Shown here piece after piece: positions 27,586-36,523 of a DNA stretch of 54,261 nucleotides. Both the position numbers and the translations under genes were made by a program. Source of the DNA: an uncultured Lachnospiraceae bacterium (lineage in GTDB: Bacteria > Bacillota > Clostridia > Lachnospirales > Lachnospiraceae); NCBI GenBank assembly GCA_944380065.1, contig CALWGM010000122.1, forward strand, positions 1 through 54,261. The letters run 5' to 3'. A model generated the notes under the pieces. It was given only the letters and a program-made list of their open reading frames with translations, was not told where the DNA came from and searched no databases. Numbering within the stretch: the first letter of the stretch is position 1; each line of letters begins with the position of its first letter.

Positions 27586-29328
27586 CTACTCCTCCACCAG
27601 CTCAATCCCGGAAATATCCGGCTCAATGGTCAGAGAATAATTCGTATAGTAAACCACAAATCCCGGCTTGCTCTGGTTGGGTTTCTTCACATTCTTTTTC
27701 TGCAGGTAATCTACCTCCACCTTTTCGCTGCCCCGTCCTTTGGAATAGTAGGCAGCCAGCCTTCCCGCCTCCTCAAAAGTGCGGTCCGGGATCTCCCCGG
27801 TTTTGGTCTTTACGATCACATGGGAGCCGGGCATCTTTTTGGCGTGGAACCACCAGTCGTTGCCCTCGGCAAATTTGAACGTGAGCTCGTCGTTCTGGTA
27901 GTTATTTTTTCCCACATAAATGTCAATACCGTCTTTCGTCCGGTAATGGTAAGGGCGGCTTTTGCTCTGCTGCTTCTTTTTTGAAGTATTTTTATGCTTC
28001 ATATAACCACTCTCCGCCATCTCTTCCCGGATCTGTGCCAGGTCTGCCTCCGTCTCCGCAATATCCAGAGCCGTGGCGATGGAATCCAGATGTTCCATTT
28101 CCTGCCTGGTTTCGCCGGTCAGCTCTGTCAGCGCCTCGCAGGTACGCTTCAGTTTCCCATAACGGTCAAAATATTTCTTTGCGTTTTCCTGGGGCGTCAG
28201 TTCCGGATCCAGCGGTACACGGATCATCTCATTGGTATAATAATTCAGCGCTTCAAAACTCTTCGCCCCCTCCGGCACCTGATAGCCGTAGGTGTGGATC
28301 AGTTCTCCATACAGTCTGTACTTCTCTCTTTTTTCCGTATCTTTCAGCTGCTTCTCCTGCAAATCATATTTCTTCCGGTTCCGCTCCAGACAGGTATTGA
28401 CGATATGGCGCAGATCCGCGGACTTCTGCCGGATTCTGGTGTATGCACTTTTTTCCGCATAAAAGCTTTCCAGAACCTCCGAAATATCCCGGCACGGAAA
28501 ATCCTCGCAGTCTGCATAGGAATACAGCGGAATCGAAGCAAACTCCACCGGTTCCCCCTGACGTTTCACAATATGCGGCGTAAAACGCCCTTCCCGGATA
28601 TCGTTCATCACCGACTGGAAATGCATCCCCAGCGACCGCCACTTTTCCTGCGGCACAGAAGCGCACGGGGCGTCGCCGTCGATCCCGGCACGGTAGCAGA
28701 GCTCATTGGCCGCCAGCGGACTGAGTCCCGTATAGGAGGTATAGACTGCCTTTTTCACCGTCTGCGGGCGGGCAGAAACCGTCCGGATAAATCCTTCTTT
28801 TGTCTCCTCTAAGGGATTTTTCTTTCCCTCCTGCGCAGGAATGAAATACTGCCGTCCGGGCAGCACTTCCCGAACCGAACTGACCTGTGCGGACACATGC
28901 TTGATGCTGTCCAGGATCTGGCCGTCCTCCGTGCAGAAAATCAGATTGCTGTGTTTTCCCATCAGTTCCACAATCAGCCTCTTCCGGCACAGATCCCCCA
29001 GATCATTCAGGTGTTCCACCTCAAAAATCAGAACCCGCTCCATCCCCGGCTGTGTCACCGAGAGAATCCTGCCGTTGGCAATATGCTTGCGCAGAAGCAT
29101 ACAGAAATTCGGCGCCGTCATCGGGCTGGTCTTATTTTTTTCCGTAATATAAACAAGGGGAAGGGACGCGCTGGCAGAAAGCACCAGACGTTTCTGCCCG
29201 GCAGTCCCTTTCAATGTCAGCAGCAATTCGTCCTTTTCCGGCTGGGCGATCTTGCTGATACGCGCCCCCGCAAACAATTGATTCAGGTCGTGGGCCAGAT
29301 TGGCCACCACAATTCCGTCAAGAGCCAT
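27586..29328 (-). CDS. rqcH: NFACT-family protein RqcH (fibronectin-binding A-like)
   Basis: 580 residues: N-terminal NFACT-N domain (MALDGIVVANLAHDLNQ, MLLRKHIANGRI), a central coiled coil (about 295-430) and C-terminal NFACT-R domain with the DGIDIYVGKNNYQNDELTFK stretch and WFHAKKMPGSHVIVKT. RqcH binds stalled 50S-peptidyl-tRNA complexes and recruits alanine tRNA to add C-terminal Ala tails for degradation; the family also includes surface-located fibronectin-binding forms. AAGGAGG precedes the ATG. Lies after recG by 28 bases. Confidence 0.94.
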   Translation of the reverse strand: MALDGIVVANLAHDLNQLFAGARISKIAQPEKDELLLTLKGTAGQKRLVLSASASLPLVYITEKNKTSPMTAPNFCMLLRKHIANGRILSVTQPGMERVLIFEVEHLNDLGDLCRKRLIVELMGKHSNLIFCTEDGQILDSIKHVSAQVSSVREVLPGRQYFIPAQEGKKNPLEETKEGFIRTVSARPQTVKKAVYTSYTGLSPLAANELCYRAGIDGDAPCASVPQEKWRSLGMHFQSVMNDIREGRFTPHIVKRQGEPVEFASIPLYSYADCEDFPCRDISEVLESFYAEKSAYTRIRQKSADLRHIVNTCLERNRKKYDLQEKQLKDTEKREKYRLYGELIHTYGYQVPEGAKSFEALNYYTNEMIRVPLDPELTPQENAKKYFDRYGKLKRTCEALTELTGETRQEMEHLDSIATALDIAETEADLAQIREEMAESGYMKHKNTSKKKQQSKSRPYHYRTKDGIDIYVGKNNYQNDELTFKFAEGNDWWFHAKKMPGSHVIVKTKTGEIPDRTFEEAGRLAAYYSKGRGSEKVEVDYLQKKNVKKPNQSKPGFVVYYTNYSLTIEPDISGIELVEE

Positions 29329-29356
29329 AAAAGCCTCCTTCTATTGATTTTATCGC

Positions 29357-31462
29357 TTACAAATTCAACAGCGAGAATTCACTGCCTGCATAATATTTCA
29401 GCCGTTCTTTTAACGCCCTGTGCTCCGGCGCGGAAACCGTCGGGTCTTCCCGCATCAGCACAGACACTTCATAGGAAGCTTTGGCCATCAGGTCGGCGTC
29501 CTGATACACATCTGCCAGCTGAAACTGGAAATCCCCGCTCTGGCGGATGCCAAAGAAATCCCCCGGCCCCCGCAGCTTCAGATCCTCACTGGCAATATAA
29601 AAACCGTCATTGGAGCGGTTTAAAATCGCCAGGCGTTTATTCTCAGTCTTTGCCTCACTCCCCTGCATCAGGATGCAGTAGGACTGGGCGTCTCCTCTTC
29701 CCACACGTCCCCGCAGCTGATGGAGCTGCGCCAGGCCGAAACGCTCCGCATTTTCCACCATCATCACCGTGGCGTTCGGTACGTCCACCCCCACCTCGAT
29801 GACTGTGGTGGAAACCAGGATCTGGATTTTATTTGCCAGAAAATCCTCCATGATCCGGTTCTTCTCCTCCGGCTTCATTTTTCCATGCAGACAGGCCACA
29901 CAGATATCTGCCGGGAAAATCTGCCGCAGGCGTTCCGTGTAATCCAGCACATTTTCACCCTCCACCGCCTCGGAGTTCTCCACCAGCGGGCAGATCACGT
30001 AGACCTGATGTCCCTGACGGATCTCCTTTTCCATAAAGCGGTATGCAGTTTTCCTGTAGGAAATATCCACCACACAATTTTTAATGGGTTTTCTTTTCGC
30101 CGGCACCTCGTCAATCACAGAGATATCCAGATCTCCGTACAAAATAATCGCCAGCGTCCGCGGGATCGGCGTGGCGCTCATGACCAGAATATGCGGCTGA
30201 CTCCCCTTCATCGAAAATGTTTCCCGCTGTCTGACCCCGAACCGGTGCTGCTCATCAGTAACCACCAGCGCCAGGCCGTGATAGCTGACCTTTTCCTGGA
30301 TCAGCGCATGGGTGCCGACGATCAGCGCGTCCGGTTCCCGCTCAATCACAGCATATGCTTCCCGTCTCTGCTTTGCCGTCAGCGAACCGGTCAGCAGTAC
30401 AATGGGAAAGGTCAGTCCGAAATCTTCACAGAGCTGCCGCAGCTTCTGTTCATGCTGCCTGGCAAGCACGTCTGTAGGCGCCATCATGGCCGCCTGATAG
30501 CCGCTGTTGGCACAGTCCAGCATGGCCAGGAAAGCCACGATCGTCTTTCCGGATCCCACATCTCCCTGCACCAGACGCTGCATCACGGTTTCCCCGCGCA
30601 GATCCCGGCGGATCTGGCGGATCGTCCTCGTCTGCGCCCCGGTCAGCGGATAGGGCAGCCGCCCCATCAGACCCTCTATAAAATCCTCTTTCTCCGGGCA
30701 GGGCTTCCCGCCGTCCTCCGCACCGAACTGCTCCGGGCAGGTCAGATGGAAGGTATTCTCCAGCACCGAAGAGCGATCCTTCATCAGCTGCATACTCAAA
30801 ATAAAAAAGAAAAATTCATCAAAAACAAATCTGTCCCTGGCCGCAATGCAGCTTTCCTCATCCTGGGGCAGATGCATGTTCTGCAGGGCAAAATTGTACT
30901 CGCTCAGGCGGTTGCGGATCCGGATATCCTCCGGCAGATATTCCATCTCCAGCGGAAGATCCTCCATCGCCAGGGAAACGGCCTTTCTGATCTGGGCGCT
31001 GGTCAGCCCCTTCGTCAGCCGGTAAACAGGCTGCAGGTTCTTTTCCCGCTCCCGGTACTGCTCCAGCGAAAGGATCTCCGGCTGCTCCATATAGAACATC
31101 CCGTTTTTCTCTGTCACACGGCCGTAAAACACATAAAATCCCCCGGCTTTCACCAGGGAACGCACATAGGGAACCCGAAACCACAGGATCCTTACATGCC
31201 GGTCCGCATCCTGCACATCCAGTACTGCCGTCTGCATCCTGGAGCCCCGGTTCACAGACGGAGCCTTCGTCGCCTGCACATAGACGGCGTTTTTCCGGTC
31301 AGGAACCAGCTCCCCCACAGAGCAGATCTTTGGATACCGCTCATAATCCCGGGGAAAATACAGGAGTATATCACCGACGGTGTATACTCCTATGGTATGA
31401 AATAACTGTTCTGTTTTTGGTCCGATGCCCTTGATCTCACGGATCGGGGAATTCAGCTTCAT
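29357..31462 (-). CDS. recG: ATP-dependent DNA helicase RecG
   Basis: 701 residues, a normal RecG. OB-fold wedge domain in the N-terminal third; helicase motifs QGDVGSGKTIVAF (Walker A), VTDEQHRFG (DEQH box), MSATPIPRTLA, STTVIEVGVDVPNA and the motif VI stretch QLHQLRGRVGRG. It regresses stalled forks and unwinds R-loops and junctions. The ATG at 31462 has GGAG six bases upstream; an in-frame ATG at 31474 is next to the fakA stop codon and has no such site. Confidence 0.96.
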   Translation of the reverse strand: MKLNSPIREIKGIGPKTEQLFHTIGVYTVGDILLYFPRDYERYPKICSVGELVPDRKNAVYVQATKAPSVNRGSRMQTAVLDVQDADRHVRILWFRVPYVRSLVKAGGFYVFYGRVTEKNGMFYMEQPEILSLEQYREREKNLQPVYRLTKGLTSAQIRKAVSLAMEDLPLEMEYLPEDIRIRNRLSEYNFALQNMHLPQDEESCIAARDRFVFDEFFFFILSMQLMKDRSSVLENTFHLTCPEQFGAEDGGKPCPEKEDFIEGLMGRLPYPLTGAQTRTIRQIRRDLRGETVMQRLVQGDVGSGKTIVAFLAMLDCANSGYQAAMMAPTDVLARQHEQKLRQLCEDFGLTFPIVLLTGSLTAKQRREAYAVIEREPDALIVGTHALIQEKVSYHGLALVVTDEQHRFGVRQRETFSMKGSQPHILVMSATPIPRTLAIILYGDLDISVIDEVPAKRKPIKNCVVDISYRKTAYRFMEKEIRQGHQVYVICPLVENSEAVEGENVLDYTERLRQIFPADICVACLHGKMKPEEKNRIMEDFLANKIQILVSTTVIEVGVDVPNATVMMVENAERFGLAQLHQLRGRVGRGDAQSYCILMQGSEAKTENKRLAILNRSNDGFYIASEDLKLRGPGDFFGIRQSGDFQFQLADVYQDADLMAKASYEVSVLMREDPTVSAPEHRALKERLKYYAGSEFSLLNL

Positions 31463-31476
31463 ACGGGTCTCCATTC

Positions 31477-33165
31477 CTATTCTACGGAAATCAGATAATA
31501 GTAGATCGGCTGACCGCCGTTCTGGATCTCCACTTCGCAGTCCGGATATGCCTCCTCCAGGCAGCTTCCGAGAGCCTGCGCGTCCTCTTCCCTGACGTCC
31601 GCCCCATAATAAACACAGATGAAGGAGGACTCCTCATCCACCAACTTCGACATCATGTCACGGATCACCTCGTCCATGTCAGCCCCGGCTGCAAGGATAC
31701 TGGAATCGCCGATCCCCATGTAATCTCCCTCTTTGATCTCAATATCGTCGATCACGGTATCGCGCACCGCATAAGTCACCTGACCGGTCTTTACCGTGCC
31801 GATCACCTCTAACATGGTGTTTTTATTATTCTCCACGCCGGCCTCCGGCACATAATTGATCATGGCGGTAATCCCCTGGGGAACCGTCTTGGTCGGGATC
31901 ACGATGATCTCCTTTTCGTCTTCCAGGGAGGCCGCCTGGTTGGCAGCCAAAATAATATTTTTATTATTCGGGAAAATAAAAATTGTCTTTGCGTTTACCT
32001 TTTCTATGGCTTTCAGCATATCCTCCGTACTGGGATTCATCGTCTGTCCGCCCTCGATGAGATAATCTACGCCGAGACCCTTAAACACTTCGTTGATCCC
32101 GTCGCCGATGGAAACCGCAATAAAGCCCATCTCCTTGGCTGGCGCATTGGCCGCCTGCTCCTCTTCCCTGCGGCGCTCCTGCTCTTCCTGCTCCTTCGCC
32201 AGTCTGGCGGCGTCCTTGATCAGCTTCTCCTGATGCTCCTCCCGCATATTGTCAATCTTGATCCGGCTCAAAGATCCGTATGTCAGCGCTTTCTGAAGTA
32301 CAAGACCAGGATCATTGGTATGTACATGCGTCTTTACGATCTCATCATCCGCCACAAGTACAATGGAATCACCCATGGAAGTCAGGAAGGTGCGGTATTC
32401 ATGCTCCTCCTCCTCGGTCAGGGGATCCTTCAGTACAATGATAAACTCGGTACAGTATCCGAAACGGATCTCCTCCTCCGCCTGGGCGGAAATCTTCACA
32501 ATCCCGGCAGAAGGCGCAGCCCCCTCGATGGTATAGTCAATCTCTTTGCCCAGGAACGCATCCTGCGCGCCCTTTAAAACCTGAACCAGTCCCTGCCCGC
32601 CGGAATCCACCACCCCGGCCTGCTTGAGAACCGGCAGCATCTCCGGCGTCAGTGCAAGCACGCGCTCCGCCTCGTCCACGATGGCGGCAAGATACTCCTC
32701 CATGGAGTAATCGTCGTCGCAGGACAGTTCCAGCGCCTTGTCGGCGGCTCCCTTTGCCACGGTGAGGATCGTTCCTTCCTTCGGCTTCATAACCGCCTTG
32801 TAAGCTGTCTCGCAGGCCTTCTGGAATGCCTCGCAGATGATCAGCTTGTCCAGGGTATCATAATGGGCGATCACCTTGGTGAACCCGCGGAACAGCTGAG
32901 AAAGGATCACGCCGGAATTTCCTCTGGCTCCCCGCAGGGATCCGGAAGCAATGGCTTTTGCCAGATCCTTCATCACCGGCGGCTGTACCGCACTCACTTC
33001 CTTTGCCGCTGACATGATCGTCATGCTCATATTGGTTCCGGTATCCCCATCCGGAACCGGGAAAACATTCAGTTCATTGATCCACTCCTTTTTGGCGTCC
33101 AGGTTCTTGGCTCCGGCCAGAAACATCCGCGCAAGAAGCGAAGCATCAATTGTCTGTGTAGTCAC
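31477..33165 (-). CDS. fakA: DAK2-domain fatty acid kinase FakA-like (YloV)
   Basis: 562 residues from a GTG at 33165, eight bases after AAGGAGG. The N-terminal DAK2/DhaL-like kinase domain has NVFPVPDGDTGTNM (metal-binding aspartates) and GSLRGARGNSGVILSQ; a middle domain, and a C-terminal domain with two more DhaK-like folds, complete the FakA architecture. FakA phosphorylates fatty acids bound to FakB for incorporation into phospholipids. FakB is not encoded in this window. Coupled with asp23, the standard Firmicute pairing. Confidence 0.93.
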   Translation of the reverse strand: MTTQTIDASLLARMFLAGAKNLDAKKEWINELNVFPVPDGDTGTNMSMTIMSAAKEVSAVQPPVMKDLAKAIASGSLRGARGNSGVILSQLFRGFTKVIAHYDTLDKLIICEAFQKACETAYKAVMKPKEGTILTVAKGAADKALELSCDDDYSMEEYLAAIVDEAERVLALTPEMLPVLKQAGVVDSGGQGLVQVLKGAQDAFLGKEIDYTIEGAAPSAGIVKISAQAEEEIRFGYCTEFIIVLKDPLTEEEEHEYRTFLTSMGDSIVLVADDEIVKTHVHTNDPGLVLQKALTYGSLSRIKIDNMREEHQEKLIKDAARLAKEQEEQERRREEEQAANAPAKEMGFIAVSIGDGINEVFKGLGVDYLIEGGQTMNPSTEDMLKAIEKVNAKTIFIFPNNKNIILAANQAASLEDEKEIIVIPTKTVPQGITAMINYVPEAGVENNKNTMLEVIGTVKTGQVTYAVRDTVIDDIEIKEGDYMGIGDSSILAAGADMDEVIRDMMSKLVDEESSFICVYYGADVREEDAQALGSCLEEAYPDCEVEIQNGGQPIYYYLISVE

Positions 33166-33178
33166 CTGCTTTTCCTCC

Positions 33179-33538
33179 TTAATCAATCACTCGTACTCCC
33201 TCAACAAAGATATTAATCTTTTCCACCTTCATGCCTGTAAACTCTTCCACCTTATATTTCACGGTAGTCATCAGATTATCAGAAACGGTTGTAATGCTGA
33301 CGCCGTAAGATACGATCACATGGAAATCCAGGATGATCTTATCGTTATCCTCGATCTGGACGGAAATACCATGATGCAGATAATCTCTCTTCAACAGCTT
33401 CACCAGCCCGTCCTTCATATTCACAGCTGCCATGCCCACGATGCCGAAACATTCTACTGCCACAGAGCCTGCATACGTAGCTACAACTTCAGAATCAATA
33501 CTGATCGTTCCCAGTGAATTCTCGATCTGACCTCTCAT
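33179..33538 (-). CDS. Asp23/Gls24-family envelope stress protein (YloU)
   Basis: 119 residues. LGTISIDSEVVATYAGSVA, CFGIVGMAAVN and a final IFVEGVRVID are typical of Asp23/Gls24 proteins, which in Gram-positives associate with the membrane through partners and act in alkaline/envelope stress. Upstream of fakA, as in most Firmicutes, and divergent from rpmB. Confidence 0.93.
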   Translation of the reverse strand: MRGQIENSLGTISIDSEVVATYAGSVAVECFGIVGMAAVNMKDGLVKLLKRDYLHHGISVQIEDNDKIILDFHVIVSYGVSITTVSDNLMTTVKYKVEEFTGMKVEKINIFVEGVRVID

Positions 33539-33559
33539 ACGATAACCTCCATAATTACT

Positions 33560-33589
33560 ATTATACCTGTGCTGTCAATTCCGTTGCAA
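33560..33589 (-). promoter_or_regulatory. Promoter of asp23-fakA
   Basis: TTGCAA, 18 bases, TATAAT on the minus strand, about 20 bases before the asp23 start codon. A second TATAAT lies farther upstream with only a poor -35 match. Confidence 0.7.
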
Positions 33590-33683
33590 ACAAAACTCTT
33601 TACCATTATACCCATTTTTACCGTAAAAAGGAATAGTGAATTTACAAAATCCATACTTTCCTGCAATTTTTTTCAAATAATTG

Positions 33684-33712
33684 TTGCAATCCTGAATTTC
33701 TTTTGATAGAAT
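33684..33712 (+). promoter_or_regulatory. Promoter of rpmB
   Basis: TTGCAA, 17 bases, TAGAAT on the plus strand, about 60 bases before the L28 start. Confidence 0.82.
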
Positions 33713-33772
33713 ACATTTGTTGTGAGTCTACACGATAAAGTATGGCTTAGTAAACTTTAAGGAGGTGCAGTC

Positions 33773-33958
33773 ATGGCAAAATGCAGCATTTGTGGAAAAG
33801 GCGCTCACTTTGGATGTAATGTGAGCCATTCTCATAGAAGATCAAATAAAATGTGGAAATCCAACATTAAGAAAGTAAAATGTAATGTGAATGGTACTCA
33901 CAAATCCTTATATGTTTGTACTTCTTGCTTGAGATCCAATAAAGTAGAGAGAGCGTAA
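33773..33958 (+). CDS. rpmB: 50S ribosomal protein L28
   Basis: 61 residues, with MAKCSICGKGAHFGCNVSHS and zinc-type CxxC pairs (CSIC and CTSC), the zinc-binding variant of L28. The AAGGAGG is seven bases before the ATG. Unlike nearby genes its codons are AT-rich and biased, as expected for a highly expressed ribosomal protein. It has its own promoter and terminator. Confidence 0.97.
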   Translation: MAKCSICGKGAHFGCNVSHSHRRSNKMWKSNIKKVKCNVNGTHKSLYVCTSCLRSNKVERA

Positions 33959-33966
33959 CGCTTATG

Positions 33967-33999
33967 AAAAGCCGGGAACCCGAAAAGGTCCCGGCTTTT
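33967..33999 (+). terminator. Bidirectional terminator after rpmB
   Basis: AAAAGCCGGGAACC, a six-base loop and GGTCCCGGCTTTT. The symmetric A/T flanks make it usable for both the L28 transcript and the converging small-gene transcript on the minus strand. Confidence 0.9.
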
Positions 34000-34162
34000 A
34001 CCATCTGCATTTCCCACTGAGCAGATAATAGCCGATCAAAAGAAAGGCCGCTGCTAAAAGAACTCCTGCAAAATCATTTGGCAGAAAAGCCATAAACAGC
34101 ATCCCCACCGCCATCCAGCACATGATAAATCCCAGCAATTGCTTATAATCCCTGCCCGGCAT
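33998..34162 (-). CDS. 54-residue membrane protein
   Basis: A short frame of 54 codons plus stop, with two hydrophobic segments (LLGFIMCWMAVGMLFMAFL and FAGVLLAAAFLLIGYYLL) and a basic end KCRW. AAGGGGG lies seven bases before the ATG, which supports translation. It is odd that this ribosome site is the 3' arm of the terminator hairpin of the upstream gerW transcript and that the terminator's T-run directly abuts the ATG. Its own stop codon falls in the shared terminator after rpmB. Function unknown; small membrane proteins in this place could belong to the sporulation group. Confidence 0.65.
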   Translation of the reverse strand: MPGRDYKQLLGFIMCWMAVGMLFMAFLPNDFAGVLLAAAFLLIGYYLLSGKCRW

Positions 34163-34202
34163 AAAAACGCCCCCTTCGGTACAGTGTATGCACCGGAGGG
34201 GG
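34163..34202 (-). terminator. Terminator after gerW, overlapping a ribosome binding site
   Basis: On the minus strand CCCCCTCCGGTGCA pairs with TACCGAAGGGGG and is followed by GCGTTTTT. The 3' arm carries the AAGGGGG ribosome site of the next small gene. Confidence 0.85.
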
Positions 34203-34228
34203 ATTTGTTACTGTTTCACGTTTTATTT

Positions 34229-34666
34229 CTATTCTTCTTCCAGATTCAGCTTCTCTTTCAGGTCCTTTGCCGCCTCTTCCTTCGCAGCCTCGCGGGCAGC
34301 CGCCTTCTCCGGGTCGCGCTTTTCCTCCACCTTCTTCATAAATTTGTCCACAAAATCCGGGATCATGTCCAGAAGCTTGGAGATACTGTCCTGGTTCTTT
34401 ACGCTGACCATGCGGGTCACGCCGTTTTGCAGCACCAGCACCGCGCTGGGGGAAATCTTTCCGCCGATCCCGCCGCCGCTGTTCCTTTTTTTCTCTCCGA
34501 TGAAAGCTCCCGCCCCCATGCCGAAGGACACGTCCACCAGCGGCACAAGGATGGTCTCGCCGATATGGATGGGCTCGCCCACCACGGTCTTGCTGGAGAC
34601 AAAGCCATCCATCCCCTTCATCAGGGAATCCACTGTAGTCTGAAATGTTCCATTATTTTCTGCCAT
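34229..34666 (-). CDS. ytfJ: GerW-family sporulation protein (YtfJ)
   Basis: 145 residues: VVGEPIHIGETILVPLVDVSFGMGAGAF and GGGIGGKISPSAVLV are the GerW/YtfJ signature, followed by a Lys/Glu-rich helical tail. In Bacillus it is a forespore (sigma-F) protein needed for proper germination. AGGAGG precedes the ATG. It follows the DUF2953 gene by 13 bases, as in other spore formers, and has a terminator after it. Confidence 0.94.
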   Translation of the reverse strand: MAENNGTFQTTVDSLMKGMDGFVSSKTVVGEPIHIGETILVPLVDVSFGMGAGAFIGEKKRNSGGGIGGKISPSAVLVLQNGVTRMVSVKNQDSISKLLDMIPDFVDKFMKKVEEKRDPEKAAAREAAKEEAAKDLKEKLNLEEE

Positions 34667-34679
34667 ATTGAAAAACCTC

Positions 34680-35597
34680 CTATTTTCCCTTTCTCACAGC
34701 TCCGATAAATGCCCGGATCCTCTTTTCACGCGCCAGGCCGACAACAAGGATCAGCGCATGGAGCAGCAAGATATGCCCCCTGACCGTTACCGTCCCGCGG
34801 ATATAAGTCTCATCCGTCTCAAAATCCGGTGAAATCACCAGTTCTGTTTCATAAAACAGCGGAACCATGGCGATTCCCCCTGTCAGCTTCCCGGTTGCCG
34901 CCGGATCATCCAGCCCGAATACAATGCGTCCCGCGATCTTCCGCGGCCGGATCCGTCGCAGGAACTTTCCCAGTTTCGGCCATACAACAGAAAGCACTTC
35001 ATATTTCCGTACCAGCCCGAGGATCCGCCGGAACATTCCGGCATATCCGAGCGCGGCGCCGGCTGCGTCCGCTAATTTCCCTAAGGATTCCCGGATCCCG
35101 GATTCCCTGCCCGAACCACCCTCCGGATGGGGGGAATCCTCCATGCCGCCGGAATCCATGCCCTCGGACGCGATATCCTCAGAAGTAATATCCTCAGAAG
35201 CCACGGACGGCGTCTCCATCCCGGAAACCTCCGAAGCGGGGACCTCCGTCCGCTGTTTTTGATCTTTCTTTTTCCTCTTTTTCTCCTGCCTGATCCGTTT
35301 TTCCCTCTTCCTGGCAGCCCTCTTCGCTTTTTTCTGCGCCCGTTTTTTCTTTTCCTCCGGATCCAGGAAATCACGCCGGAAAAACAGAACTGAAAGAACC
35401 GCCTCCATGCGTTCCTCCATGCGGAAGCGGAAACGCACCAGACGCAGCAGCCAGCTCGCCCGGACATCCGCCCGTTTCTCCTCCAGATCCAGATCCAGTT
35501 CATAACAGATCGGCGCCAGAAGCAGCACTGCCGCGATACAGACCAGGATCAGAAGCAGGACGAGAACTGTCTTTCCGACTGCAAGTACAATTACCAT
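34680..35597 (-). CDS. DUF2953 sporulation-associated membrane protein (YtfI-like)
   Basis: 305 residues: an N-terminal membrane helix (VLVLLLILVCIAAVLLLAP, about 11-29), a strand-rich part, a long Lys/Arg-rich stretch (about 80-112), an acidic repeat-like linker of Ser-Glu-Asp triplets (about 130-155), then the conserved C-terminal DUF2953 region (KIAGRIVFGLDDPAATG) and a final helix. Pairing with gerW is typical of spore formers. The linker is highly variable in such proteins. Confidence 0.85.
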   Translation of the reverse strand: MVIVLAVGKTVLVLLLILVCIAAVLLLAPICYELDLDLEEKRADVRASWLLRLVRFRFRMEERMEAVLSVLFFRRDFLDPEEKKKRAQKKAKRAARKREKRIRQEKKRKKKDQKQRTEVPASEVSGMETPSVASEDITSEDIASEGMDSGGMEDSPHPEGGSGRESGIRESLGKLADAAGAALGYAGMFRRILGLVRKYEVLSVVWPKLGKFLRRIRPRKIAGRIVFGLDDPAATGKLTGGIAMVPLFYETELVISPDFETDETYIRGTVTVRGHILLLHALILVVGLAREKRIRAFIGAVRKGK

Positions 35598-35609
35598 CTG
35601 ATCCCACCT

Positions 35610-35927
35610 TTACCTGTATTGTTCCAGATATGCGGCAATATCATTCACATCGCCCCGTTCCCGGTACATATCTCCGATAATCTTCTCCACTAAGGAAAAC
35701 GCCTCCTGCCGCGTACCTGCCATGCCAACCACCGCAAGAGCGCCCGCAGGATAAGCCTCCTGCAAAAGCTGCATACTGGGGATCACCTCCAGCAGGGCAG
35801 ATCCATGCTCCGGCAAAACAAGCAGATAAACGCCCGGATGCACCTGCCTGCGGCTGATCTTATCCTTCAGCCGGCCTGCACGCTTCCGGCATGTTTTTCC
35901 CAGCAGCATATGATCATACCATATCAT
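35610..35927 (-). CDS. Conserved hypothetical protein
   Basis: 105 residues from the ATG at 35927 with GAGG seven bases upstream. A basic N-terminus (KTCRKRAGRLKDKISRRQ) precedes a small alpha/beta part (VYLLVLPEHGSALLEVIPSM and ALAVVGMAGT). No family recognised. It lies before DUF2953 and gerW in the same orientation with short gaps, so a sporulation-related role is possible. Confidence 0.65.
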   Translation of the reverse strand: MIWYDHMLLGKTCRKRAGRLKDKISRRQVHPGVYLLVLPEHGSALLEVIPSMQLLQEAYPAGALAVVGMAGTRQEAFSLVEKIIGDMYRERGDVNDIAAYLEQYR

Positions 35928-35946
35928 AACCAAACCTCATACCATA

Positions 35947-36399
35947 TTAAAAATATTTCCTGCTGCCCCAGAGGCCGCTCTTCTTCAGATCCAGATACTC
36001 CTGATACGCCTTCTCCAAAATCTGCTTCTCATTGGCAAACTTCAGCAAATGATACGCCTCATGGTATTTATAATACCCGGAATCCTGGAAAAACTCTTCC
36101 CTCTGCGGTCTGCTGTAATAACTGTTGGCCCGCATCAGATACCAGTGCACCTGTTTGGTCACAGTGTCCTCCGGCACGCTGAATGAATACTGGCTCTTTC
36201 CAATATATTTGATAATCGCGGCGTCAACGCCTGTTTCCTCTTTTACTTCTCTTGCGGCAGTAGCCTTATACTCCTCGCCAGGCTCCACCGTCCCCTTCGG
36301 CAGAACCCATCCTTCGTATCTGTTATGGTAATTCTTGTACAGTAATAAAATCTTTCCACGGAATATAACCACACCACCACAGCTAATCGCCTCAATCAT
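35947..36399 (-). CDS. Nudix hydrolase
   Basis: 150 residues with a complete Nudix box GTVEPGEEYKATAAREVKEETGV, read as GX5EX7REUXEEXGU, at about 36-58. Nudix enzymes cleave nucleoside diphosphates linked to another moiety; the substrate is unknown. It has its own promoter and leads the hypothetical-DUF2953-gerW group. Confidence 0.88.
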   Translation of the reverse strand: MIEAISCGGVVIFRGKILLLYKNYHNRYEGWVLPKGTVEPGEEYKATAAREVKEETGVDAAIIKYIGKSQYSFSVPEDTVTKQVHWYLMRANSYYSRPQREEFFQDSGYYKYHEAYHLLKFANEKQILEKAYQEYLDLKKSGLWGSRKYF

Positions 36400-36468
36400 T
36401 GCATTCCCTCCTGATGTGGTCCGGACACTGCCGTATCTTCCCCTTACAGCAGCATCAAAACTATGTTT

Positions 36469-36497
36469 AGTATACCCCCATCAGCCAAAACATGCAA
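36469..36497 (-). promoter_or_regulatory. Promoter of the Nudix-gerW group
   Basis: TTGCAT, 17 bases, TATACT on the minus strand, about 70 bases before the Nudix start and about 30 bases past the PBP stop codon. Confidence 0.8.
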
Positions 36498-36523
36498 CAA
36501 GGCATCCAAAAAAGTTTTCGCCG

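Noticed and set aside
29720..31405. A 561-codon open frame on the plus strand opposite recG
   Set aside because: It is the mirror of the recG reading frame, with no ribosome site and no protein-like pattern; the recG helicase motifs settle the coding strand.
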